DNA of 27,314 nucleotides from Rhizophagus sp. LPA8_4_AMF (lineage: Eukaryota > Glomeromycota > Glomeromycetes > Glomerales > Glomeraceae), in the NCBI GenBank assembly GCA_021464525.1, contig JADRCO010000734.1, positions 1-27,314 of the forward strand. Direction: 5' to 3'. The notes beneath the pieces were generated by a model. It ran no database searches, was not told the DNA's origin, and saw only the letters and a list, made by a program, of their open reading frames with translations. The translations under genes were made by a program, and so were the position numbers. The stretch's first letter is position 1. Each line of letters begins with the position of its first letter. Positions 1 to 9,639 of this stretch are shown here, piece by piece.

Positions 1-406
1 AAACTTGCTTCCTTTGACTAAAGTGTTAACATTATATAATCTATAAAAACGCGTATATTATGAGAAAAAAAACACTTACGAGTATAACAATATTTTATAC
101 TTTTAAACTTTTCCAAACATTTATTTTTTTATTGCTTAGCGTTATTTTTATTGTTTTAGTAGATTTTAAAGAATATTTTAAAATAAAAAAAGGGAAGAGA
201 GGAAGAGAGTTTTATTGCAAATGGGTAAACAATAAACAAATTAAAAAGCTGATCGCGCCATGCCATACAAGTCAATATTATATGCGCCGTCAACCTGGCA
301 CACATTTCAGACATGCTAAAATATATAATGATACATATATAATGATTATAAGAAGTTCTATTGATTTCTCATAGTTTTTCTTCCTCCTTTCTAATAGTCT
401 TCCATT
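1..406. other. Leading spacer, no supported gene
   Basis: AT-rich DNA. A 104-codon open frame at 60-374 (+) has a hydrophobic start but no recognisable domain, and it runs through a repeat motif shared with the 22.5-23 kb region, so it is not called as a gene. That motif, at 282-304, reads ATGCGCC, two variable bases, then CAACCTGGCACACA. It is probably a piece of a dispersed element. Confidence 0.5.
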
Positions 407-1873
407 ATGACTGAAACAGCACTAGGTCATGCTGTTCCAGACTGCCAATGGTTCCCACAAGCTTCACCTAATCCATCTACAGCAGTACCTGCTTATCCAT
501 GATTTCCAAATAACGTGAGGGAAGGGACCAGATTCTTTCAAACTGTTAGACTTGCCGTACAACAAAATAATCTTCCACCTGGACAATTCCTCACATTCGC
601 AACTAATGCACACCGTCTCAGAATCGAAGATGATGCAAAAACTCATTTTTATTCTAATGTTTTAGCATCTATCGAAGTGCTATTGCCACAAGTAATATTT
701 GGCGCAACATCTACCAGTTTCATGGGTGCTCTGACTATGTTTTATGCACTAATAATTACACAGTCACCAAGATGCCTGTGGAAATGAAAACGCGCCATAA
801 TCTTAATTTAAATAGTTGTAATTTCTGGCAAATTTTTTGATATGCCGACCAGAGTCAAATCATGGATCCAAATTTTAAATTCAAGAAAAGGATCCTATCG
901 CAGATATTTGGTGTAATGGCCTGTAATGGCCTCCATTATGCTATTTTATCAAATTATAGTGATACATACTTTCTTAAGCGAGAAGAAACAGCTCCAGCCA
1001 TCCTTTATATTTCTTGTATTATTCAACCCACTGATACTAATCCAACTTTACGCGAATGCATTTACTATATTAGCCAACTTGCCATTAATGATAATGTTGG
1101 TAATAGATTAGGACATATAGCTTTTGACAATTTTTTATCTAATGATGGTGACAATGATGACTCTAGTTACCATGATCCTCATGACCATGACGACCCAGAT
1201 TACTACCCTAATGACTCTGATGGCTCTGATGATGATGGTGATGATTATGTTTCTTTAAGGAAGAGGAAGAGAACATCAAAGAGCAGTAGTAAAACAATTG
1301 CAAGTTCATCCAAGGGAATTATCACTGTAGGTGATTACATAGGTGGCGGGTCATTCGGAAAAGTTTTTTCTGGATATTATGATAACCAAGTTGTAGCATG
1401 GAAGACTTGTGATGCATATAAGAAGCAAGAGGAGATGAAAACGCTAAAACATGAAGCTCATATATATTCTATTTTGAAAGAATGTCAAGGTACAATTTTT
1501 TTTTCATCCATAATATTTTTGGATAATATTAACTTGTCTATTACAATACTGATATTAGGTCGTGATATTCCACGTTTGTTATACAACAGTTACATTTATG
1601 ACGGATATCTTTTTGCATTAGCGTTACAATTAATTGAGGACTCCCACCATATTGACCCGTCAAGACTCATAAAAAAGGAAAAGAATTAATAGTTAATCAA
1701 CTCAAATCAATACATAATTTTGGCGTTTTACACAATGATATTTCACAGAGAAATATACTCTACAAGCCAAAAAGTAACCATTACTTTTTTATTGACTTTG
1801 GCCTAAGTGAGATCGTGATAATGAGTCACCAAGATTGCGCAAGGAAGAAAGAAGATTAAAAAAATTATTATAA
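407..1873 (+). pseudogene. Broken FunK1-like protein kinase with N-terminal region containing an ExK motif
   Basis: Protein-like sequence runs from ATG 407 to a TAA at 1871-1873 but is broken at least five times. There is an in-frame TGA at 500-502, a frame change near 745-760, a TGA at 838-840, a lost base near 1684-1687, and a lost base near 1815. The N-terminal part ends near an ExK motif (PVEMK, about 775-789), followed by conserved-looking sequence (NGLHYAILSNYSDTYFLKR, about 921-980). An Asp/Ser-rich linker follows (about 1138-1250), then a basic stretch. The kinase part has a glycine-rich loop (GGGSFGKV, about 1342-1365), an AWK lysine near 1399, an HND catalytic motif near 1732 and IDFGLSE near 1792. 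A 69-nt GT-AG intron is at 1490-1558 and its removal keeps frame. The N-terminal part may be a degenerate PD-(D/E)xK nuclease fold, as in Crinkler-type or FunK1 proteins; that is inference. The number of breaks makes a sequencing artefact unlikely. Confidence 0.75.
1490..1558 (+). other. Spliceosomal intron in the broken kinase
   Basis: It begins GTACAA and ends ATATTAG. Removal joins CQ-G to RDIPRLLYN and restores a continuous kinase alignment. Its length is a multiple of three and it contains no stop, so an unspliced reading stays open. Confidence 0.75.
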
Positions 1874-2492
1874 CTTTAGGACTATTCTTTATCAATGATA
1901 CTGTATTATCACCAGATCAAGCAAAATATACAATTTTTGGAAATTCCTAAATGGCCTCTTGATCAAAAGTATATCCTGTAACTGATCTTGTATAAAATTT
2001 AAAGTAATTTATTTCTCAATTGCTCATTTTGGAAAGTAATTTTACGACATCAATAATATATTTAAATTTAATAGTTATTACGGAAAAATTTTTTCAGGTT
2101 TAACTCGAAAAGGAAAATTCAACAAAAGATCGAGTTAAAAAACCCGAAAAAGAAATCAGATTGTTCATATGATTATTTAAACACGTAGACATGTAAACAC
2201 GTCGTCTATAGTAATATCTCAGGAACGTACACATGACCCAAATATATAGATATCACGTTGTTTATATTACATATAATAAATTGGTTTCACTTTTCTTATA
2301 ATCGCATTGAGCATTTCGATTTTGTATTAATATTTAAGTTTTTAGATTTGACTTTCCCTCTATCGCATTAACCGCAGCAAATCGAAGTACTGCGTTATTT
2401 TTTTATCTTGTTAGGTCCGACAATTTTTGATTTGGTAGATATTTTACTTTTTTAGGCTTGTCTACTTTAAACTTGAACGATTATTTTTATTT
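1874..2492. other. Convergent spacer between broken kinase and kinase A
   Basis: AT-rich spacer between two 3' ends, with no protein-like sequence seen. A perfect 10-bp inverted repeat, TTTAACTCGA at 2099-2108 and TCGAGTTAAA at 2130-2139, encloses a 21-base loop. It could form a hairpin in 3' transcripts, but no function is shown. Confidence 0.4.
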
Positions 2493-2630
2493 TTATTTAT
2501 TTAATAATTTATTTTTATTAAGATTTTCATGTATTACTAATTCTTTTATAATAATTTGTTCGATATCATCTTGAGAATTAAATGATAAATCTTTAGCAAA
2601 ACTTTAAAGAGGCGTATTAAAATCATATGA
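2493..2630 (-). pseudogene. Fossil C-terminal tail of kinase A behind two stops
   Basis: Continuing in the same frame past the TAG (2631-2633) gives SYDFNTPL, a TAA (2604-2606), then 36 open codons to a TAA at 2493-2495. That stretch is helix-like, with SQDDIEQIIIKEL inside it. Both stops are one C-to-T change from Gln codons (CAG and CAA). The simplest reading is that the protein once ran about 46 residues further. Whether the tail is still reached by alternative splicing is not visible. Confidence 0.5.
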
Positions 2631-3852
2631 CTAAAATTCATTTGTACTATTATTTATCGCAATAATTGTTTCTAACCTTGTAACTACCTCTTCGATATCT
2701 GGACGATCATCTAATTCATATTTCCAACAATCTATAAAATTTTAATTAATTAACAATACAAGCAAATATTGTTGAGATTATTGTAAATCAATATATTTAC
2801 CAGTATAAATCTCTTCATAGTCCTTAGGTGTATTTGGAATAGGGTCTTCTCTAAGGCCTTCCGGAATTTTCACAATTAAATAATAATCGTGTTTACCCTC
2901 GAAAGGTGGCCGACCACTTGATATCTCCCATAGAAGTACGCCAATACTATAGACATCGCTCTTTTCATTTAAGGAGTATTTTCTAGGATCTAACGTGAAT
3001 TTTTTTGGATCAACATACCGAACTACTCCGGGTGCTGATTTTGATTTAATTAATTCATCATCAGTCCTTTTTGATAATCCAAAATCAGCCAATTTGATGG
3101 TATTTTGATGAACTAATACATTTTTGGGGTGCTATTATCACAATTAATTAAATTATGAATTCATATTCGTAAATACTGTATATACAATTTAATATAATCA
3201 AGTTACCAAGTCACGATGAATAATCTTCTCATCATGTAAACATAATACTGCGCAAGATAATTGATATGCCATTTTGAATTTATCATTCCATGTGAGATTT
3301 CTAAAATTTTCCTCTAGATAATCTCGAAGATTACCACTGTCGGCATATTCCATTACCAACATATATTTCTTTGAATTATCATTTCGAATTTCTTATAAAA
3401 AAATAATTGTTTAATTTAGATTATTATAAAGAAGTAACATCAAAATTATTATACCTGTTGTAATGCCATAAAACTTAATAATATTATCATAACAGTGTAC
3501 TTCGCGCTGGATTTTAAGCTAATGATAAAAAGAAATTTTTAATTAGAAATATTAGAAATGTATTTTTTACAAAGACGGAAATATATAATGTATACCTTAC
3601 CTCATAAACAACTTTTTCAGCTGTGGAGTCGTTGAGAGTTTTTAATGCTAATATATTACGAAAATTTTTCCAATGTGCACGATAGACTTTTCCGAAGCTT
3701 CCAGAACTAATTACTTTAAGATTGGAAAAGCCATTATAGTCATAATGCTTAATATGTTTCTTCGAAATACCATCCTCAATCCAATTAACCCACGCTTTAT
3801 TATGAGAGCAGTAAGCAGGCGCCGAAGAGACAAGTTTAGTTTTATCGGACAT
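2631..3852 (-). CDS. Kinase A: TKL-type protein kinase, 310 aa
   Basis: Predicted Ser/Thr or dual-specificity kinase, probably cytoplasmic. Exons on the minus strand are 3601-3852, 3455-3518, 3207-3391, 2801-3131 and 2631-2731; all introns are GT-AG (63-82 nt) and the joined frame is open. Visible are a leader with WVNWIEDGI (residues 21-29), a glycine loop SSGSFGKV (49-56, first Gly replaced by Ser), Lys71, αC Glu84, catalytic HRD (164-166), Asn171 and DFG (183-185). YVDPKKF takes the APE position, followed by SDVYSIGVLLWE and a C-lobe ending DDRPDI. The key residues needed for activity appear present. The start was chosen because no upstream in-frame ATG fits the family. Unlike kinase B there is no Sel1 tail, and a decayed tail lies beyond the stop. 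The substrate is unknown. Exon lengths 64 and 185 are identical to those of kinase B. Confidence 0.88.
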
Positions 3853-4662
3853 AGTTATGTACAGTAAAATCTTACAGTGAAATAAATCCTTTTTTTAAAA
3901 AAAGGTTTTTCAATAAAACATTACTTACAAACGGAGAAATTATTATTCCAATTATCCCGATTAGCAGGATATATATAGTTAATATATGAATAATAAGGAT
4001 GCTATTTTATTAATGATTTACTTGTACAATTTAAATGAAATAGGGACTTTCAAATGTATTCTAAAAAAGGCGTGTTTTAGTATTATATTTTTTGGTTATT
4101 TAGTAATTGATCTAAACTAATTTACTATTAATTATTGAATACAAAACTTGTAATTAAAGTATACCGAATACGTAATAATAAAAGAATCTTTCATCTTTTT
4201 TCTTTAGAAAAATTCACTTTCAAGATACGCCGAAAAGTATGTGCTGTAATGATTAACCTTATTTGTGTTAATTCAGTTATATAGTTCTTATCACGGGAAA
4301 AAAGTCAAGTGTAAAAAAATAAAAAAAATCAAAAAATACGTAATGATTTTTTTTGATGTTTATTTTGGAGCGCCAAAAAACTGATTTTGACTATCGATCT
4401 AACCATAAAGTCCCAATTAGGTCGATAATTAGACTGATCTTTAACAAAAAAAAAAATGATTTTTTCGTTACATTTGTTGTTACACGAAATTATGTTATGA
4501 TCATTTTCGTAGAATATTAAAAAATTTTTGAATAAAAAAATTAAAACATAGTCTAATCATCATCTAGTGATCGTGTAGAAAGATGCAAATCTTAATTTAT
4601 TATAACGAGACGCGTCAAATAATGTATTTTTATATTTTTAGTATAGTACAAATCTTTTAGTA
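3853..4662. other. Kinase A/B spacer, conserved unit of the array
   Basis: No gene is called here. It contains a palindrome CCTTTTTTTAAAAAAAGG at 3888-3905. Blocks repeated in the other kinase spacers are CAAATGTATTCT near 4051, a block near 4390-4480 beginning ACTGATTTTGA and continuing through GGTCGATAATTAGACTGATC, and GAGACGCGTCAAATAA near 4607. The same order recurs at about 6755-7265 and 9780-10475, so the duplicated unit is gene plus spacer. Confidence 0.6.
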
Positions 4663-6624
4663 TTATAATGTAAAAATACTCATATCATCAAATTTATCAA
4701 TACTACTTGCACTAATAGTCTTACTTGGAGCACTTTTTAATCTATTAAAACTTTCCCAAGCTTCATGGTTTCCCTGATCAGCAGATTTTTTATACCAAAA
4801 CATTGCTAAAAATGTGTCGCCTAATTTGTCATTTTCACATATAACTCCAAGATTGTATTGAGCTACGCTAAGTCCGTCATCTCCATCTCCTGCTCTCTCA
4901 TAGAAACCAAAAGCCCTTTTCTTGTCAACCTTGGTTGCAATTCCTAAATAATAAAAATCTCCCAACACAAGAAGAGAATTGGGATAATTTTGATTATTTT
5001 TTAGCCAGCCTAAAATTTCTTTTGAAGTCACATCATGATCTTCAAGGTAATTAAGGATTTTCTGTTTTTTACTTTTATCATATATCTTATAAGGAAGAGC
5101 AGCTATTCCATCAACTATATCTTTCTTAGATTTAGATCCTTTTTGCTTGAAACTTTGTGATAAATTATTAATAGATGAAAGTGATGAATTATTACGTGGT
5201 GAGGGCGATGAATTATTACGGGACGAAGGTGATGAATTATTACGTGATGAAGGAGATGAATTATTGCGTGATGAGGGTGTTGAATTATTACGTGATGAAA
5301 GTGATGAATTATTACGTGGTGAGGGGGATGAATTATTACGTGATGAAGGTGATGAATCATTAACAGAAGATGTCCGAGATTTTGTGGTTTTATTACTAAT
5401 TGCTTCTAATCTGTTAACTACGTCATGGATAGTTGGACGATCGTATGGTTCAAAATTCCAACAGTCTAGAAAATTATGTATTAATTAGCAATACCCGGAA
5501 TGTTGTTATTATTATTGATAAGTGAAACCATTTTATATTTACCGGTATAAATTTTTTCATAGCCTTCAGGAGTATCTTGGATAGGTGTTTCTCTAAGGCC
5601 TTTCGGAATATTCGTAAGTAAAAAGTGATCGCTTTTACCCTCGAAAGGTGGCCGACCACTTGATATCTCCCATAGGAGCACACCAATACTGTAAACATCG
5701 CTCTCTTTATTTCGAGAGTATGAATCACTGACGAATTTTTTTGGATCAATATAAGGAATAACACCAAATACTTGTAATGAAACTGACTCTTCAACCTTTT
5801 TTGATAACCCAAAATCGGTCAATTTGATGTTATTTTTATGGATCAATACGTTATTTGAGTGCTATAATATAATAATGAATAAAAAATATACATATGTAAA
5901 ATAAATACTATTGGCCAAATTAATTCACCAATTTCCAAAAGCTATCGGATTGGCGAACCCGTTATAATTACGAAAAGATATTATAATATAAATAAATTAC
6001 CAAATCGCGATGAATAGTATTCTCATTATGTAAGCATGATACGGCGCTAGATAATTGACGTGCCATTTTTAATTTACTATTCCATTTGAGTTTTCCAAAA
6101 TTTTTTCTTAGATATTCTCGAAGAGTACCACCATTGGCATATTCCATTACCAACATATATTTCTTTGAACTGTTATTTGGATTTTCTTATGAAAATTTTA
6201 AATTACATAGTTATTATCTTTTAACAAGTCATGTTACGGGTTTCTCTAAAAATAAATAATATCGGAATGGTAATACCTATTGTAATGCCCAAAAACCTAA
6301 TGATGTTCTCATGAAAATCCACGTCGCGCTGGATTTGAAGCTAAATAATAAAAGATTTCTTAATAATACGTATTTATTATGGAAAATATACTAAAATGTA
6401 GTCACCTCATGAACAATTCTTTCGATTGCTGTAGCATTGTTGAGAGATTTTAATGCCAAAATTTCAGACTTTTTCCATTTTGCACGATAAGCCTCTCCGA
6501 AGCCCCCAGCACCAATTCTTACAAGGTTGGAAAAATTTTCATATTCATAATATTTAATATGATTTTTTAATATAGCTTCTTCAATCCAATTTACCCACTC
6601 AGGTTTACTGTTGTTATAAGACAT
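4663..6624 (-). CDS. Kinase B: TKL-type kinase with repeat linker and Sel1 repeats, 529 aa
   Basis: Minus-strand exons are 6406-6624, 6277-6340, 6001-6185, 5543-5861 and 4663-5465, all GT-AG and in frame. The start MSYNN was preferred over an ATG 13 codons upstream because kinase C and relic D share it. The kinase domain shows IGAGGFGEA (37-45, where the usual Val after Gly-x is Ala), Lys59, αC Glu73, HRD (153-155), DFG (172-174), YIDPKKF and SDVYSIGVLLWE. From residue 263 the C-lobe ends at DRPTI, followed by a low-complexity linker of about seven 8-residue units (consensus SSRNNSSP, residues about 301-357). A basic stretch leads to two Sel1-like repeats (about 426-505; LLVLGDFYYLGIATKVDKKR and VAQYNLGVICENDKLGDTF). 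Sel1 repeats usually form a TPR-like protein-binding solenoid, so this is likely a kinase with its own scaffold arm. The substrate is unknown. Confidence 0.9.
5183..5350 (-). repeat. 24-bp coding tandem repeat, seven copies
   Basis: On the plus strand seven head-to-tail 24-bp units begin GATGAATTATTACG (one starts GTTG, one has TTGCG), followed by a variable 10 bases; a partial copy follows at 5351. On the coding strand each unit gives eight residues rich in Ser, Asn, Pro and one Arg. The length being a multiple of three lets copy number change without breaking kinase B. A degenerate version sits in kinase C. Confidence 0.92.
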
Positions 6625-7416
6625 TTTTCTGTTGTGTAGACGAAAAAAAAAATATGCGTGCATTTAATTTTAAAAAAAGAGGGGTTCATAGAACATGATT
6701 GACAATTGTAATGATACTTAATATAGGAAGCTATTTACTTTACATGTGATGAAATAGGGCGTTCAAATGTATTCTGAAAATGGTTTAGTACAATATTTTT
6801 TAGATTATTTTATTTAGTAATATGATCTAACCATAAAGTCCAAATTAAGATGAATTATCGAATACAAATTTAAGGTTTCTTTCAAGACACGATTTTGAAA
6901 AAGTATGTGCTGTATTGATTAACCTTGTTTGTGTTAATTAAGTTATACATTAGTTATTTTCACAAAGCAAAAGGTTCAGGTATGAAAAAAATAATTATTT
7001 TTGTTGATCGATCTAACCATAAAGTCCGAACGAAGGTAAAAATTTCTCCCAGTAATACAAAGGAATAGCGGGAATAACTCCGTCGATTTTTTTCGTTACA
7101 TTTGTTACACATGATATTATGCCGATCATTTTCATATTTTTAAAATTAATAAAAAAATATACACTATTTGGACAGTTGAGCATATATGCACATTGTCTAA
7201 TCATCATCTAGTGATCGTAGAAAGATGCAACAAAACCAGATTTATTATAACGAGACGCGTCAAATAATTTACTTTTATATTTTTAGTACAAATCTTGAGT
7301 AGTATTATAATATCTAACATATCTCTTCCAACATTTAATGAGGTATCGATGAAAATTTTTTTATTTATATTCTTTTTTATTTTTTTTAAAAAGTAATTAA
7401 AGCCGATGAGGCAATT
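6625..7416. other. Kinase B/C spacer, conserved unit of the array
   Basis: No gene is called. It repeats the landmarks of the A/B spacer: CAAATGTATTCTG near 6764, a TCTAACCATAAAGTCC block near 7012, CATCATCTAGTGATCG near 7202 and GAGACGCGTCAAATAA near 7252. A 64-codon open frame (7013-7207, minus) overlaps these blocks but is not conserved in length in the other spacers. Confidence 0.55.
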
Positions 7417-9148
7417 TTAAAAAGCACTAATAACATTACTTGGAGCACCTCGTAATCTATAAAGACTTTCACTAGCATAAAGGTTTCCTTGTTTAGCAGA
7501 TTTTTCATACCAATATATTGCTAAAGATGTGTCGCCAAATTTGTCATTTTCGCACATAACTCCAAGATTGTATAGAGCTATGCTATCTCCGCCATCTCCA
7601 TCTCCTGCTCTCTTATAGAAATTATAAGCCATTTTCTTGTCAACCTTAGTTTCAATTCCTAAATAATGAAAATCTCCCAACACAAGAAGAGAACTGGGAT
7701 AATTTTGATTATCTTTTAGCCAGTCAAAAGCTTCTTTTGAAGTCACATTATGATCTTTAAGGTAATCAAGAATTTTCTGTTTTCTACTATTATCATATAT
7801 CTTACAAGGAAGAGTAGCTATTCCATAAATTGTTAAGAAATTACAATTTGATGAATATGATGAATTATTACGCGGCGATGAATATGATAAATTATTACGT
7901 GATGAATATGATGAATTATATACGTGATGAATGTGAGTAATTATTACGTGATGAATGTGATGAATTATTATGTGATGAACGTGATAAATTATTATTGATT
8001 ACTTCTAATCTATTAACTACCTCACGAATATCTGGACGATCATCTGGTTCATATTTCCAACAATCTATAATAATCATTGTTATTAATAATGTGTTTTAAA
8101 TCATAATCGAGCTTTTAAATTATATTTACCAGTATAAATTCTCGTGTAGTCCTCAGGAGTATTTGGGATAGGTGTTTCTCTAAGTCCTTGCAAAATCTGA
8201 TTCGGTAATCCAAATTGGTTATATTCGTCTTTGAAAGGTGGCCGACAGCTTGATATTTCCCATAGGAGCACACCAATACTGTAAACATCGCTCTTTTTAT
8301 TTCGAGAGTATGAATCACTGGCGAATTTTTTTGGATCAATATAAGGAATTACACCATATTGTTGTAATGTAACTGATCCATCAATCTTTTTTGATAATCC
8401 AAAATCAGCTAATTTGACGTTATTTCCATGGACCAATACGTTGCTGGAGTGCTATTAATTATTTAATAGAAATAAAATAAATAAAATGATTACATCATAA
8501 TTTCAAGGAAATATATATTATAAATTGAATTACCAAATCACGATGAATAACTCCCAAATTATGCAAGCATGATACAGCGCTAGCTAATTGAAATGCCATT
8601 TTGAATTTATCATTCCAAGTGAGATTTCCAGAATTTTTTCTTAGATCTCTCGAAGAGTACCACCATTGGCATATTCCATTACCAACATATATGTTTTTAA
8701 ACCATTATTTTGATCGACTTATTAAAAGAAAATAATTGATTAAGTTAGATTTTAATATAAGAAATAAATAATACTAGAATTGCTATACCTCTTGTAATGC
8801 CATGAAATCTTATAATATTGTCATGAACATTTACTTTGCGCTGAATTTTAAGCTAAATAAAAAATAAAAAAAAATTTTTTTTTTAAAAAATATATTTATT
8901 ATAAAGACATACATACAGTATATCGTAATCACCTCATCAACAAATTTTTTAGCTGCGGAGTCTTTGAGAGATTTTAACGCATAAGTACTATGAGAATCTT
9001 TCCAGTTTGCACGATAAACCTTTCCGAAGCCTCCGGAGCCAATTTCTTTAAAGTTATAAAAGTCTTCAAATTCATAACAGTTAATTTGTTCATTTAAAAT
9101 AGCTTCCTCAATCCAATTGTTCCACTCAGATCTATTATTATAGGACAT
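7417..9148 (-). pseudogene. Kinase C: TKL kinase with Sel1 repeats, frameshifted
   Basis: This is a paralogue of kinase B. Exons are 8933-9148, 8789-8852, 8534-8717, 8130-8451 and 7417-8064. Domain sequence is well kept: IGSGGFGKV, ALK, HRDL then HSSNV, ADFGLSKK, YIDPKKF, SDVYSIGVLLWE and a Sel1 tail (LLVLGDFHYLG and IALYNLGVMCENDK). Two breaks are visible. Exon 3 is 184 nt instead of the 185 in A and B, one base missing near 8645-8649 so that LRE is followed by a stop. In exon 5 the repeat linker has one extra base near 7917-7922 (TTATATACG where other units have TTATTACG), after which the Sel1 frame is recovered. It cannot make a full kinase as read. Good conservation suggests recent loss, or assembly errors. 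Confidence 0.8.
7855..7990 (-). repeat. Degenerate 24-bp repeat in kinase C linker
   Basis: Units of about 24 bases with GATGAATTATTACG-like starts match the kinase B repeat but are shortened and diverged. They encode Ser-, His- and Asn-rich units (HSSRNN). One unit carries the extra base that breaks the frame. Confidence 0.7.
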
Positions 9149-9295
9149 TTTTCTGTTCAGTAGACGAAAATAAATAATTAAAAAATAATTTTATATTATC
9201 GCTATATATATTTTTTTAATAAAGGAGGGAGAAATTATTTTCCGATTCCGATGTAACAGTCGATCATTTGGGTTACAAAAAACTTTTTTTATGGG
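9149..9295. other. Kinase C upstream region
   Basis: AT-rich 5' flank of kinase C with no gene. It ends at the left target duplication of the hAT-type element. Confidence 0.5.
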
Positions 9296-9303
9296 ATTTG
9301 CAG

Positions 9304-9631
9304 TAGGGATTGGAATCGATTCCCCCAAAATCGAATTAATCGAAAATCGAATCAGAATCGATTAATCGAAAATCGCACCAAAAAATCGAATCTATAATGC
9401 CGGCTCAAATTACAAAATTAAAACTCACGTGACTTCGGATAAATAGTTTAGCCACCGAGTAAGTGATGTTACACAAAATTTTATTGCACATTTTTGTGTT
9501 ACACAAATTTTGTAATTCGGGCCAGCACTATAAACTTGGCCTGAGTTACCGGCGATCACTTGAGATTCGATTAATCGCGATTAATCGATTCTAGAATCGA
9601 TTCTCAAAATTAGAATCGATTCCAATCCCTA
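9304..9631. mobile_element. Non-autonomous hAT-type MITE, 328 bp
   Basis: The ends are perfect 19-bp terminal inverted repeats, TAGGGATTGGAATCGATTC at 9304-9322 and its reverse complement at 9613-9631. The element is flanked by identical 8-bp direct repeats ATTTGCAG (9296-9303 and 9632-9639). An 8-bp duplication with TAGGG-type ends fits the hAT superfamily. Next to both ends are runs of ATCGATTAATCG-like subterminal repeats. A second inner inverted repeat lies at 9402-9419 and 9506-9523 (ATTACAAAATT core). There is no transposase; it would have to be moved by one encoded elsewhere. It is absent from the matching spacers of kinases A and B, so it arrived after the unit was duplicated. Confidence 0.9.
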
Positions 9632-9639
9632 ATTTGCAG

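Noticed and set aside
60..374. 104-codon plus-strand frame with a hydrophobic start
   Set aside because: No family resemblance, and it overlaps a dispersed repeat motif; hydrophobic runs arise easily in AT-rich DNA.
5183..5350. CRISPR-like array
   Set aside because: Units are contiguous, in a coding frame and without unique spacers; the genome is eukaryotic.
5115..5363. Regular His- or Asp/Glu-rich frames across the 24-bp repeat
   Set aside because: They are other-frame readings of the kinase B tandem repeat; the Ser/Asn frame continues into kinase and Sel1 domains.
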